From Gemmatimonas phototrophica (GTDB lineage Bacteria; Gemmatimonadota; Gemmatimonadetes; Gemmatimonadales; Gemmatimonadaceae): a stretch of 34,586 nucleotides of DNA. Positions within the stretch are counted from its first letter, which is position 1; the number at the start of each line of letters is the position of its first letter. The notes under the pieces were generated by a model that searched no databases, was not told the DNA's origin, and saw nothing but the letters and a program-made list of their open reading frames with translations. This document shows positions 16,219 to 24,250 of this stretch, one piece after another. Location: contig CAMBRJ010000003.1 of the NCBI GenBank assembly GCA_945870175.1, forward strand, positions 1-34,586, written 5' to 3'. The position numbers and the translations under genes are program-made.

Positions 16219-17472
16219 TCAGCGACTCCGACTGAACACCGCGCCGTGCGGAATGCCCGGACCGTTGCCACCGTGCGGCCAGGTCGTGTGTTCCATACGC
16301 ATGCCGAGTTCACGACTCCCCTCGGCGCGAAACCGCTGGTCGAGGGCCAGCGCACCGGTGGTCGCGTTGAAGGTGGCCAACAGCACGCGCGTCTTCATCG
16401 CCTGATATCCGGTGATGACCACGCGCCGGTGGTTCGGTTCGATGCCGATCCAGTGCGGCACGTCATCGGGCCCCAGTGTCACGCGGCTCACCTCGCGCGG
16501 ATGCGACGGATCGGACACGTCGAGACTCACTACCGCGCTCCACGCGGGCACCGTAATGAGATAGTACTTCCCCGCCAGCACGGGCACCGCGCAACTCGTA
16601 CCGGGCTTGCGGGGAAACGACGCCACCATGCGCGCACTCGGCGTTGCACTCGTCAATCCCTCCAGCAGGAACAGCCCGCAATTGAACGTCGACACCAGCA
16701 CCGTCTTGCCATCGCGCAACACACGAGGCTCGGCGCTGCGATAGCCCTCGAACTGTGGGCCATCGGGGAGCACGATGGTGTGTTGCAGCGACAAGTCCGA
16801 CAGGCGCCACAGCTGCACGTTGCGGGTGGAATCGCCCTTATCCATGTCCGTCGTGGTTACGACCACGCGATCGATGTCGTTCAAGATCGCGGCCGAGTAC
16901 GGGCGATCGCTGCGACTGGCCGGCGCACGATTGGCGGACGAGGATCGAACCAGCGTAGCGCGCGGCGTCAGCTCCACGAGTCCGCCCGGCGCCATGCCCG
17001 CGGAATCGTGCTGCATTTGGAACGTTGAGAGCAGGTTGCCATTCGGCAAACGCCAGAAGCTGTGCGGATGCATCAACCCCGCGACGTCACCAAACTGTTC
17101 GGCGACGCGCGGCGCGCGGGGATTCGTGAGGTCGAACACGAACGACTTTCCCGACCTGAATCCGTTCGCGAACAGCCGGCCATCAGCCGGCATGTCATGC
17201 TCGGTGTGATGCGGACCATTCGCGCGCCCCGGCACCGCCACCGTGGTAACTAAGGCGCCATAGCGCGCGGTCTTGGCATCGTCGCGAATGTCGTACACCG
17301 CCAGGAAGTCCGGTCCACTGCTGTCGGCCGACGCCGTCCACAGGTAGAGGTACTCGCTCGAGGCGGTCGGACGCGATGCGGCGCGACGTTGCGCGAGCAG
17401 CGGCGTCGCCGACGCGAGTCCGGCGACAACAAGCGCGAGAGCGTGAGCGAGAGCACGGCGGGAAATCAGCAT
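16219..17472 (-). CDS. Exported beta-propeller protein (possibly selenium-binding-protein-like)
   Basis: The 417-residue protein starts with a signal peptide (LAHALALVVAGLASATPLLAQ). The body is a run of beta-propeller-like strands with recurrent blade-type phrases: KSFVFDLTNPRAPRV, RNVQLWRLSDLSLQ, VSLDVSDPSHPREVSRV. Histidine clusters HHTEHDMPADG, GLMHPHSFWRLPNG and the closing MRMEHTTWPHGG could be a metal site, as in SBP56/methanethiol-oxidase-type propellers. I propose that relation without being able to confirm it. Its TGA is one base before the ATG of the pentapeptide-repeat gene. It is likely the first gene of that pair; the YaiI gene on the same strand ends 22 bp upstream. Confidence 0.72.
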   Translation of the reverse strand: MLISRRALAHALALVVAGLASATPLLAQRRAASRPTASSEYLYLWTASADSSGPDFLAVYDIRDDAKTARYGALVTTVAVPGRANGPHHTEHDMPADGRLFANGFRSGKSFVFDLTNPRAPRVAEQFGDVAGLMHPHSFWRLPNGNLLSTFQMQHDSAGMAPGGLVELTPRATLVRSSSANRAPASRSDRPYSAAILNDIDRVVVTTTDMDKGDSTRNVQLWRLSDLSLQHTIVLPDGPQFEGYRSAEPRVLRDGKTVLVSTFNCGLFLLEGLTSATPSARMVASFPRKPGTSCAVPVLAGKYYLITVPAWSAVVSLDVSDPSHPREVSRVTLGPDDVPHWIGIEPNHRRVVITGYQAMKTRVLLATFNATTGALALDQRFRAEGSRELGMRMEHTTWPHGGNGPGIPHGAVFSRSR

Positions 17473-17494
17473 CCGCTCATTCTACGGCCGCGAA

Positions 17495-17953
17495 TCAGAC
17501 CCGCAATGCCTTGGCGAGCACGCGGTCCAAGGCATTGGCGAATTGCTGTTTCTCGCGCGCGCCATACGTGCCATGCCCGCCGGTTTCCACGCCCGAGCCG
17601 CGCAGCCCTTCCATGAAGTTGCGCACCGACAGCCGCTCGCCGATGCTCTCCGCGGTGTATAGCTCGCCGCGCGGATCTATTACGTAGATGCGATTCGGCA
17701 CCAGAATGGCGGCCAGCGGAATATCGGCCGTGATCACGACATCGCCGGCCACGGCGTGCAATGCGATGTACGCATCGGCCACATCGGCGCCGCCATCGAC
17801 GCGCACCGCGGAGAGCTTGGCGTATCCCACGGGGAGTACGAGCCGCTGATTTGCGACGAGAATGGTCTCGAGCGCGAGACGATCGCAGGCCCGATAGCAC
17901 ACCTCCTTCACATCGCGCGGGGCGGCATCGGCGTCAAGCCAGAGGGTCGGCAT
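17495..17953 (-). CDS. yaiI: YaiI/YqxD (DUF188, UPF0178) family protein
   Basis: The 152-residue protein matches DUF188, a PIN-like fold of unknown activity. Recognisable parts are WLDADAAPRDVKE at the N-terminus, GDVVITADIPLAAIL in the middle and GHGTYGAREKQQFANALD at the C-terminus. In most members I recall, the first motif reads DADACP; here the Cys is Ala, so it cannot be a catalytic requirement in this copy. Length fits the family (about 150). It starts at ATG 17953, 23 bp downstream of the small zinc-ribbon gene, in a run of small minus-strand genes. Confidence 0.9.
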   Translation of the reverse strand: MPTLWLDADAAPRDVKEVCYRACDRLALETILVANQRLVLPVGYAKLSAVRVDGGADVADAYIALHAVAGDVVITADIPLAAILVPNRIYVIDPRGELYTAESIGERLSVRNFMEGLRGSGVETGGHGTYGAREKQQFANALDRVLAKALRV

Positions 17954-17976
17954 GCGCGACGTGTGGGAGGTCCGTG

Positions 17977-18159
17977 CTACTCAGCCGGGCGCGCGGCGAC
18001 AATTTCAGCCTTTTCGCGAAAGCTGAACGACTTACCGCACTGCGTGCAGATGTGATTCCCCGTGCGCTCGCCCAAGTCGTATTCCTTGGCAAAGGCGGGA
18101 TGATCGCAGGGCTTTCCGCCCCACTCCTGCTGGAGGGTATCGGCGCGCTTCTTCTGCAT
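17977..18159 (-). CDS. Small zinc-ribbon protein
   Basis: The 60-residue protein begins MQKKRADTLQQEWGG. It carries a KPCDH pair (Cys18, His20) and a HICTQCGKSF knuckle (Cys38, Cys41), which together could hold one zinc. The C-terminus is charged (FREKAEIVAARPAE). I do not know a function; such small Cys2-His/Cys2 proteins may bind nucleic acid or protein. The frame continues upstream of ATG 18159, but that part is Arg/His-rich noise. It lies between YaiI and the broken mini-gene on the same strand. Confidence 0.6.
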   Translation of the reverse strand: MQKKRADTLQQEWGGKPCDHPAFAKEYDLGERTGNHICTQCGKSFSFREKAEIVAARPAE

Positions 18160-18248
18160 CGGGGCAAGCTGAGGGCGAAAATCGGTGACGGCTCGGTGAA
18201 CCGTGAAAGCTATCACCGTTCGAGCCGTATCGGTCGATTGGCGCGACC

Positions 18249-18432
18249 TTACGTGATCGCGGCGACGGTGACGGCGGCTTGCGCCGCCACCGCGGCCTGT
18301 GTCACGGTGGGATTGGTGCCGGCAAACACCACAAGGCCGTGGCCAAGCCCCTTGAGTTTCGTGCGCCACAGTTCCTCACCTGATGATGGGGAAGTGCATA
18401 GCCACGATCGACCAATAGTATCCCGCGATCAA
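18249..18432 (-). pseudogene. Possible small coupled gene, frameshifted
   Basis: A TTG at 18432-18430 overlaps the TfoX stop (TTGA), like the overlapping junctions elsewhere in the window. It opens IAGYYWSIVAMHFPIIR before a TGA at 18378-18376. In the +1 frame, coding-like sequence with about 79% G/C at third positions (hand count) continues as EELWRTKLKGLGHGLVVF, then AGTNPTVTQAAVAAQ, to a TAA at 18251-18249. Joining them by one dropped base near 18377 gives a protein of about 60 residues. It could be a decayed gene, a sequencing slip or chance. I recognise no family. Confidence 0.3.
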
Positions 18433-18770
18433 CGTGTCCGTTCCGCCTTCTTCGCCGGCTTCGGCTTGGGCCTGGGCAACTCGGCCGCGGTCGCCCGCAT
18501 GAGTTCGGCGATCAGCCCTTGGTCCTCCAACTGCTCGGTGACCAGGAACTGCGGCTTCGCCCCGGGATACGGCAACCCTTCCGTCACCGTGCCCAGCAGC
18601 GCACGACCGGCCACCGTGGGCTTCACGAACAGCTGATTGTCGCACACCAGCGCGACCACCTTCTCGTCGACGTACAGCGCATACTCGCCGAACATCTTCT
18701 TGAACGTCACGGTACCCGCACCGTGCATCTGGTCGCGCACGTACTCCACGAAACTGAGATCCGAGGCCAT
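18429..18770 (-). CDS. TfoX N-terminal domain protein
   Basis: The 113-residue protein matches the TfoX_N domain. It begins ASDLSFVEYVRDQM, then has the hallmark VTFKKMFGEYALYVDEKVVAL, LFVKPT and PYPGAKPQFLV, followed by a basic Lys/Pro tail (RPKPKPAKKAERTR). In Proteobacteria full TfoX/Sxy activates competence genes; stand-alone N-terminal domains like this are widespread and of unknown role, so competence should not be assumed. It lies 23 bp downstream of the PhnA gene on the same strand and is probably co-transcribed. Confidence 0.9.
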   Translation of the reverse strand: MASDLSFVEYVRDQMHGAGTVTFKKMFGEYALYVDEKVVALVCDNQLFVKPTVAGRALLGTVTEGLPYPGAKPQFLVTEQLEDQGLIAELMRATAAELPRPKPKPAKKAERTR

Positions 18771-18793
18771 CGGTCGCTCCGGTTACGGGTGGG

Positions 18794-19165
18794 TTACACC
18801 TTGCGCACGAACTCCGACTTGAGCTTCATCGCGCCGATCCCGTCGATTTTACAGTCGATATCATGATCGCCGCCGACCAGGCGGATGTTCTTCACCTTCG
18901 TGCCGACCTTCACCACCAACGACGTGCCCTTGATCTTGAGATCCTTGATCACGGTCACCGTGTCGCCATCGGCCAGCGGCGTGCCATTCGCGTCCTTGAT
19001 GACGCCCGATCCCGTCTCGGCGTCGTCGCTCGAGGCCACGGCCGCGGTCGACCACTCGTGGGCGCACTCCGGACAGACGTACAGCGTGCCCATCTCATAG
19101 GTGTACACGGAACCGCACGCGGGGCACGGCGGCAGCGTCGATTCGGGTGGCGATTCATCAATCAT
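18794..19165 (-). CDS. yjdM: PhnA/YjdM family zinc-ribbon protein
   Basis: The 123-residue protein has an N-terminal zinc ribbon (PPCPACGSVYTYEMG then YVCPECAHEW, four cysteines). The C-terminal PhnA domain has DANGTPLADGDTVTVIKDL, IKGTSLVVKVGTKVKNIRL and GAMKLKSEFVRKV. Despite the name, these proteins are not the phosphonoacetate hydrolase and their role is unclear. ATG 19165 is chosen because AGGA lies four bases before it and MIDESPPESTLPPCP is a natural N-terminus; the frame extends 11 codons further upstream. It heads the run of small minus-strand genes, downstream of a terminator that isolates it from the LVIVD gene. Confidence 0.92.
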   Translation of the reverse strand: MIDESPPESTLPPCPACGSVYTYEMGTLYVCPECAHEWSTAAVASSDDAETGSGVIKDANGTPLADGDTVTVIKDLKIKGTSLVVKVGTKVKNIRLVGGDHDIDCKIDGIGAMKLKSEFVRKV

Positions 19166-19210
19166 GACATCCTGTGGCGTGAGGGGAGGTCCCCGCAAGT
19201 TATCGGTGAC

Positions 19211-19253
19211 CGGAAACGAAACAGCCCCCGATCCGTTGCCGGATCGAGGGCTG
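19211..19253 (-). terminator. Rho-independent terminator of the LVIVD gene
   Basis: On the minus strand, just after the LVIVD stop, a 14-bp stem with one C-A mismatch (19222-19235 paired with 19240-19253) closes a four-base loop. It is followed by TTTCGTTTCC. This is the clearest intrinsic terminator in the window. Confidence 0.8.
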
Positions 19254-19273
19254 CGTGCTTCGTCGCGCGAGCC

Positions 19274-21256
19274 TTACATCGCCAGCGTCTGCAGATCCTG
19301 CAGCGCCTTCTTCAGCAGGTCCGTCTTTTTCGGGTCGCAGCTGCGGCTGGCTTCGACATCCGACACCAGCTTGGTGAGCGTCGCGTTGCGTGCCGCACCA
19401 GACGTCTTCTCGGCGCTCGAGATCGACGAGCGGATCTCCGAGATCTTCGCCGGCGCCACACAACCCTTCCGCTCCAGCTGATCCGTGTACGCCTTCGCCA
19501 GCGCGAAGCTGGGCGGCCACGAGATCTTCGGCTGACCCTGCGCGTTCAGGTAGTCCCACTTCACCGTGTTCGACGCATCGATCTCGTTCTGCGAGATGAA
19601 CTCGCTCGGCACGAGTTCGGCCACGTCGAGACCACGCGCGATTTCCGAGCTCACGATCGAGCCGTTGTACCAGTACACCGACCACGAACCGCCCTGCGCC
19701 ATGCGGGTGGAATCGATCGGGCCGCGATCGAACGAGGCGATTTCCTTCGGCTTCGACGGGTCCGTCCAGTCGAATACCGAGATGCCGCCCTGATACCACG
19801 ACTGCACCATGACATCGCGACCCGGGATCGGGATCAGCGAGCCGTTGTGCGCGACGCAGTTTTCGTTCGACGACTGCACGGTCGGAATCTTGTAGTAGCT
19901 CTTGAACACGAGCTTCTTGTTCACGATCGAGAAGATCGCGTTGGCGCCCCATTCCGGCTTGTCACCGGCGCGGCACTTGGGCGACGAACCACCGCCCCAC
20001 TCGTCGGAGAACAGCATCTGCGTGCCGTCGTTGTTGAACGTCGCCGAATGCCAGTAGGCGAAGTTCGAGTCGGCGGCCGCATCGAGACGCACCGGCGCGA
20101 TCGGGTTGCTGATGTCGATCAGCAGGCCGTGTCCTTCACAGGCGCCACCCGCCAGTCCGAGCGCCGGGTACACCGTGATGTCGTGGCACTGCGAGCGCTC
20201 GCCGCCACGACCCGCCGGCGCGCCACCTGCCGCCCCGGCGAACATCGTGTTGATCGCACCCTGCGCCATACCGCGCACGGCGGCGCTGTCGGCCGCGTTC
20301 ACCGACGTGCCGCCACGCGCCTTCATGGCGTTGTCCAGCAACGGACGGATCACCTGCGGCGGCACCACCATGTCCATGCCCGACTGCGGGTTCTTCGCGA
20401 TGAACCCGCCGGCAGCCTTCGCCGTGGCGAGCGTCTTCACGGCCGCTTCCTTGTCGGCATCGGACAGGCCGTGAGCCGGCGCGGCGCCGAGGCCAGCGAA
20501 GATGTTGGCACGACCAACCACCGCGGCGCTGGCCGGGTTGGCGAGCGGCACCTTGATGATCTCGATGCGTAGGCGCGACGAGTTCGGATCGTCCGCCGCA
20601 AGATCCGCGCAACCGGCGAGTTCGCCGGCCGAACGGATGCCCGACGAACCGGACACGTAGATGTACACGTTGTCCTTGTCCTTCGGATCCTCGAGCACCG
20701 TGTGCGTGTGTGAACCGCGGCACGTTTGCACGTTCGCGATCAGCTTCGGGTTCTTGATGTCGCTGATGTCGAACACGCGCACGCCACGCATGCGATCCTT
20801 GCTGACGGGATCCGGCACGCCACCCGGCTTGCAGTCCACGCGGCCGTTGTTCGCTTCGGCCGACATGAACATCAGGTTCTTGTACACCGAGATGTCGTTC
20901 TGCGAGGCGGGGCAGGTGTACGCCACCACGAGCACCGGCTTGGCCGGGTTCGAAATGTCCCAGATCACCGGGCCATTGTAGTTACCCTGAATCGCGTACT
21001 TGCCCGTGAAGGCGAGATCGGAATTCGTGATGCCGAGGAAGCCCGGCGGTGAGACCGCCTTCGCCACGACCTTCATGTTCGAGATCGCTTCGCCGGCGTC
21101 AAACAGGCCGGCTTTGAGGCCGACGCGCGGATCGTTCATCGGCGTCGGTGCAGTCTTGGGCTTGGACGGCGCGCAGGCCGCGAGGCCCAGTAGCGCCATG
21201 GCCGCGTAACCCGTGACAACACTCGCCCCGCGACGACGCGGAAGTGTTTTTAACAT
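19274..21256 (-). CDS. LVIVD-repeat lipoprotein (beta-propeller)
   Basis: The 660-residue protein has a lipoprotein signal with lipobox LLGLAAC (Cys about 28). It carries LVIVD-like blades with phrases such as GPVIWDISNPAKPVLVVAY, GVRVFDISDIKNPKLIANV, GLLIDISNPIAPVRLD and ISVFDWTDPSKPKEIASF, which predict a propeller. An insert of about 90 residues (roughly 270-360) rich in Ala/Gly interrupts the propeller. The last 75 residues are a helical module with two cysteines (KGCVAPAK and RSCDPKK). ATG 21256 is chosen because AGGAA lies five bases upstream (21266-21262). It follows the DUF305 gene by 76 bp and ends in a terminator, so the two are probably an operon. Function is unknown; the location is periplasmic or outer-membrane. 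Confidence 0.88.
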   Translation of the reverse strand: MLKTLPRRRGASVVTGYAAMALLGLAACAPSKPKTAPTPMNDPRVGLKAGLFDAGEAISNMKVVAKAVSPPGFLGITNSDLAFTGKYAIQGNYNGPVIWDISNPAKPVLVVAYTCPASQNDISVYKNLMFMSAEANNGRVDCKPGGVPDPVSKDRMRGVRVFDISDIKNPKLIANVQTCRGSHTHTVLEDPKDKDNVYIYVSGSSGIRSAGELAGCADLAADDPNSSRLRIEIIKVPLANPASAAVVGRANIFAGLGAAPAHGLSDADKEAAVKTLATAKAAGGFIAKNPQSGMDMVVPPQVIRPLLDNAMKARGGTSVNAADSAAVRGMAQGAINTMFAGAAGGAPAGRGGERSQCHDITVYPALGLAGGACEGHGLLIDISNPIAPVRLDAAADSNFAYWHSATFNNDGTQMLFSDEWGGGSSPKCRAGDKPEWGANAIFSIVNKKLVFKSYYKIPTVQSSNENCVAHNGSLIPIPGRDVMVQSWYQGGISVFDWTDPSKPKEIASFDRGPIDSTRMAQGGSWSVYWYNGSIVSSEIARGLDVAELVPSEFISQNEIDASNTVKWDYLNAQGQPKISWPPSFALAKAYTDQLERKGCVAPAKISEIRSSISSAEKTSGAARNATLTKLVSDVEASRSCDPKKTDLLKKALQDLQTLAM

Positions 21257-21332
21257 GTCTGTTCCTGTGTTCGAAAGGTGGTGGTACTCCGACAACATCA
21301 CGTCCAACAGCTCGCCCAACCGGCGCTTCGTG

Positions 21333-22058
21333 TTACGCCGGCGGGGCGAATCCCATCTCCAACATCATCGTGAACATCCGCTTGATCTCAGTGCTCTGAT
21401 CGACCTCGACATCGTTCGCGAACTTGAACACGGTTTCGTCCTGCCCCGCGCCCTGCGCCGCGAACAACGTCTTCACCATCGCCACGGCACCCCGGTGGTG
21501 CTGAATCATGTAGGTCAGAAACAACCGGTCGAACTCGGTGCCGCGCGCCGTGTTGAGTTCCTTCAGCTGCGCGTCGGTGAGCATCCCCGGCATCGACATC
21601 TGGCCCATCGCCATACCGCCCATGTCGTGGCCGGCCATGGCCGCCATGTCGTGCGCTGCGCCCGCCATCGTCACGTTACCGATCGAATCGACCATCGGCA
21701 CCGCCTGACGTCGGTCTTTCAGCCACGTCTGCATGATCGTGATCTCATCGGTCTGCGCATTGATGATGCGCGCCGTGAGCCGCTGCACCGACGCGCTCGC
21801 ACCGTGCGACGGCGCCCACCGGGAGATCGTGATCGCCTGCGCGTGGTGGTGGATCATGCCGCTCATGAAGTCCACGTCGGCCTGCACCCACGGATAGCGC
21901 AGGCTGTCGGCGCGCGCGCGCACGAGCGCGCCGGCATCGCCCATCTGAAACGGAGCGCCGGCCGACGAGGCCGACCGAGAGGTGGCGCAGGCCGTCATGG
22001 CGACCAGCCCGGCGCTCAAGGCAGCCAGGCGGATCGGACGGCGGAGGGAATTGGGCAT
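21333..22058 (-). CDS. DUF305 lipoprotein with Met/His-rich linker
   Basis: The 241-residue protein has a lipobox (GLVAMTAC, Cys about 24). It contains two DUF305 half-units: VDFMSGMIHHHAQAI near residue 60 and FDRLFLTYMIQHHRGAVAM near residue 180. Between them lies a Met/His-rich stretch, HDMAAMAGHDMGGMAMGQM. DUF305 is a four-helix ferritin-like fold often found with copper-handling genes, and the Met/His content fits copper or silver binding; this is inference. The ATG at 22058 is used; a TTG at 22079 adds seven residues. It is upstream of and probably co-transcribed with the LVIVD lipoprotein. A weak TTGCTG/TATACC pair (22140-22114) with a short 15-bp spacer might be its promoter. Confidence 0.88.
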   Translation of the reverse strand: MPNSLRRPIRLAALSAGLVAMTACATSRSASSAGAPFQMGDAGALVRARADSLRYPWVQADVDFMSGMIHHHAQAITISRWAPSHGASASVQRLTARIINAQTDEITIMQTWLKDRRQAVPMVDSIGNVTMAGAAHDMAAMAGHDMGGMAMGQMSMPGMLTDAQLKELNTARGTEFDRLFLTYMIQHHRGAVAMVKTLFAAQGAGQDETVFKFANDVEVDQSTEIKRMFTMMLEMGFAPPA

Positions 22059-22209
22059 CGGTTTAGTCACGTGATTCAATACCGGCCGCGGACGGAAAGG
22101 GTTAGTCTGTAAGGGTATAGAGGGAGAGGGCTCGCAGCAATCGGCCGGCTCGCCCCGTCAGTCAGCCTCAAATGAGCCGCCTTGCGGATGAGCCTGCACC
22201 CAATGGGGA

Positions 22210-22941
22210 CTAAAGGCCCCTGAGCGTGATCGGACGTGATCCAGTCACCGTGACCAGTGCGAGCCGCCGCAGGTGCACCGAATCGGCGGCGGCCACATAC
22301 GCCGACGTCTGCTGCGACGACACCAGCGCCCGTGTGAGCTGGGCCAGACCGCCGCACACATACCGGTTGCACAGATTCGAGCGCATCGCACGCGGCAGAT
22401 TGCAGCCGGTCGTGGTGTGAAACACGCACGAACCACGGTAATGACGGGCCGGCAGGTACGACGCATACCGCGCCTCCAGCGACTCCGGGGTCACCGTCTC
22501 CCCATCGTCGGTCAGCTGCGCCCGCACCCGCATGATGCTGTCGGCGTGCAGAAATCCGTGCGTCCCGCCGGCGGTGCAGCACTCGCCACCACAGGTCCCA
22601 CAGCTCGCGCCGATGATATCCGGCATCGCCGGGATCGAGTCGGGCAGCGCCCAGCCCGCATCCGCGCGGGCCGATTCGGCCTCGGCGGTCATCGACGCGC
22701 TGTTATCCCGGACCGCCTCGAGAAACGCCTCGGCGATCGTACCGCGCAGTTTGTCCAGAAACGCGTCGCGCGACTCCTCGGGGAGCTCGGTCGTGTTACG
22801 CGAGTTCGCCGGTAGCAGGATCACCGGCAACTCCGGCACTCCGTGTTCGGCGCCATCGGCGCGGGCGATCTGTTCGGCCTGCGCGGTGAGGCGGGCATTC
22901 CGGGCCCGCTGGGCCGCGATCGGACTTTCGCGCGAAGACAT
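22210..22941 (-). CDS. Cysteine-cluster protein (YkgJ-like zinc/iron-chelating domain)
   Basis: The 243-residue protein has a charged helical N-terminal half, then a cysteine cluster ASCGTCGGECCTAGG (four cysteines) near residue 135. Further cysteines follow in YRGSCVFHTTTGC and SNLCNRYVCGG. This resembles YkgJ-type proteins, thought to chelate iron or zinc. There is no signal peptide, so it is cytoplasmic. The ATG at 22941 begins MSSRESPIAAQ; sequence further upstream would run over the divergent MFS gene. Only 51 bp separate the two divergent starts. The 130-bp region downstream (22080-22209) contains nothing coding. Confidence 0.7.
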   Translation of the reverse strand: MSSRESPIAAQRARNARLTAQAEQIARADGAEHGVPELPVILLPANSRNTTELPEESRDAFLDKLRGTIAEAFLEAVRDNSASMTAEAESARADAGWALPDSIPAMPDIIGASCGTCGGECCTAGGTHGFLHADSIMRVRAQLTDDGETVTPESLEARYASYLPARHYRGSCVFHTTTGCNLPRAMRSNLCNRYVCGGLAQLTRALVSSQQTSAYVAAADSVHLRRLALVTVTGSRPITLRGL

Positions 22942-22966
22942 GCCGCAAAGTACCCGGCACGGATCG

Positions 22967-22990
22967 GGCGGATATATGGTTGATTCCGCC
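22967..22990. promoter_or_regulatory. Short inverted repeat in the divergent 51-bp promoter region
   Basis: GGCGGA (22967-22972) and TCCGCC (22985-22990) flank a 12-bp AT-rich spacer containing TATATGG, just before the MFS start codon and between two divergent genes. It could be an operator or part of overlapping promoters. Six-bp arms can arise by chance in GC-rich DNA. Confidence 0.25.
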
Positions 22991-22992
22991 AT

Positions 22993-24231
22993 ATGTCGAA
23001 ATCTCGATGGACCATCCCCCTCGGCGCCGTCCTCGTCCATCTGGGCATCGGCTCGGTGTACGCCTGGAGCACGCTCAATCGCCCGATCGTCGCCGCGCTC
23101 CCGCCGCAGCCGTGGTGGGGGAGTCCGCCGTACACCACGTTCACCGCCGCGCTCGTGCTGCTCGGCCTGAGCGCCGCCACGATGGGACCCTGGGTGGAGC
23201 GTCGGGGCGCGCGCGTCGCAGCCAAGACGTCGGCGATGTTCTTCGCCGGCGGACTTGCACTTGGCGGGCTCGGCCTGCTCTGGCAGCAGCCGCTCCTGCT
23301 GTTTCTCGGGCTCGGTATTCTCTGCGGCATCGGCTGCGGCATCGGCTACATCGCGCCGGTGAGCACGCTGGTGAAGTGGTTTCCCGAGCGACGCGGCATG
23401 GCCACGGGCTTCGCCATCATGGGATTCGGTGGCGGGGCATTTCTGGGCGGCTACGCGAATGCGTTTCTGATCGAGCAGATGGGCGTGGCGCGCGCCCTGT
23501 TCGTGCTGAGCGGGGTGTACTTCGCGCTCATGTCGGCCGGGGCGCTGCTGCTTCGCCCCGCCCCCGAATCGCTGCCGGGGGGAACCACACCGGCGGTCAC
23601 CGGACTCACTCGCAGTGAAGCAGTGCGCACGCCGCAGTTCCTGCTGCTGTGGGGCATGCTCTGTGTGAACGTCACCGCCGGGATCGGCATTCTCGCCCAG
23701 GCGTCACCCATGATGCAGGACCTCTTCGGCCGCACCCCCAAGCAGGCCGCGGCCATCGTGGCGGTGATCAGCCTGTTCAACGCCGGCGGACGGCTGCTCT
23801 GGTCGAGCGCGTCTGATCTGATGGGTCGACGCACCACGTATCTCATCTTTTTCGTGGCGCAGTTCGCACTGTTTTTGGCCATTCCGCGCTTCGCGCTGAT
23901 GGGTGCGTGGTGGCCGTTCCTGGCCTGCCTGCTCACGGTATTCACCATGTACGGCGGCGGCTTCGCGACCATGCCGGCGTTCCTGGCCGACCTGTTCGGC
24001 TCGCGCAACGTGGGGGCGATTCACGGCGCCGTGCTCACCGCGTGGAGCGTGGCGGCGGTCATGGGACCGGTGATCATCACCCAGCTGTCCGAGCGCGCCC
24101 GCGCGGCGCTGGCCCCGGGCGAACCGCGCGTCCACATCTACGACCAACCGCTGATGCTGCTGGCTGGGCTGCTCGCCGTCGGACTCGTGCTCACGCTCGC
24201 GGTGAAGCCGCTGCGGCAGCCCACGGCGTAA
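22993..24231 (+). CDS. MFS transporter, OFA (oxalate/formate antiporter) type
   Basis: The 412-residue protein has about 12 membrane segments. It opens GAVLVHLGIGSVYAWSTLNRPI, a signature start for OFA-family MFS proteins. The GIGCGIGYIAPVSTLVKWFPERRGMATG segment in helices 4-5 and GRLLWSSASDLMGRR in the central loop are also typical. OFA carriers move small carboxylates such as oxalate, formate or lactate/pyruvate; the substrate here is unknown. It is divergent from the cysteine-cluster gene and convergent with the M20 gene, 19 bp away. It is monocistronic by context. Confidence 0.9.
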   Translation: MSKSRWTIPLGAVLVHLGIGSVYAWSTLNRPIVAALPPQPWWGSPPYTTFTAALVLLGLSAATMGPWVERRGARVAAKTSAMFFAGGLALGGLGLLWQQPLLLFLGLGILCGIGCGIGYIAPVSTLVKWFPERRGMATGFAIMGFGGGAFLGGYANAFLIEQMGVARALFVLSGVYFALMSAGALLLRPAPESLPGGTTPAVTGLTRSEAVRTPQFLLLWGMLCVNVTAGIGILAQASPMMQDLFGRTPKQAAAIVAVISLFNAGGRLLWSSASDLMGRRTTYLIFFVAQFALFLAIPRFALMGAWWPFLACLLTVFTMYGGGFATMPAFLADLFGSRNVGAIHGAVLTAWSVAAVMGPVIITQLSERARAALAPGEPRVHIYDQPLMLLAGLLAVGLVLTLAVKPLRQPTA

Positions 24232-24250
24232 TCGCCGACAGCGGAATCGG

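Noticed and set aside
18863..20572. Long plus-strand frame of 569 codons opposite the PhnA and LVIVD genes
   Set aside because: It is Arg/His-rich with no domains and is entirely antisense to two well-supported genes and their terminator.
24224..24237. CGGCG-TAAT-CGCCG hairpin at the end of the MFS gene as a terminator
   Set aside because: It has only five bp of stem with the stop codon in the loop and no T-tract.
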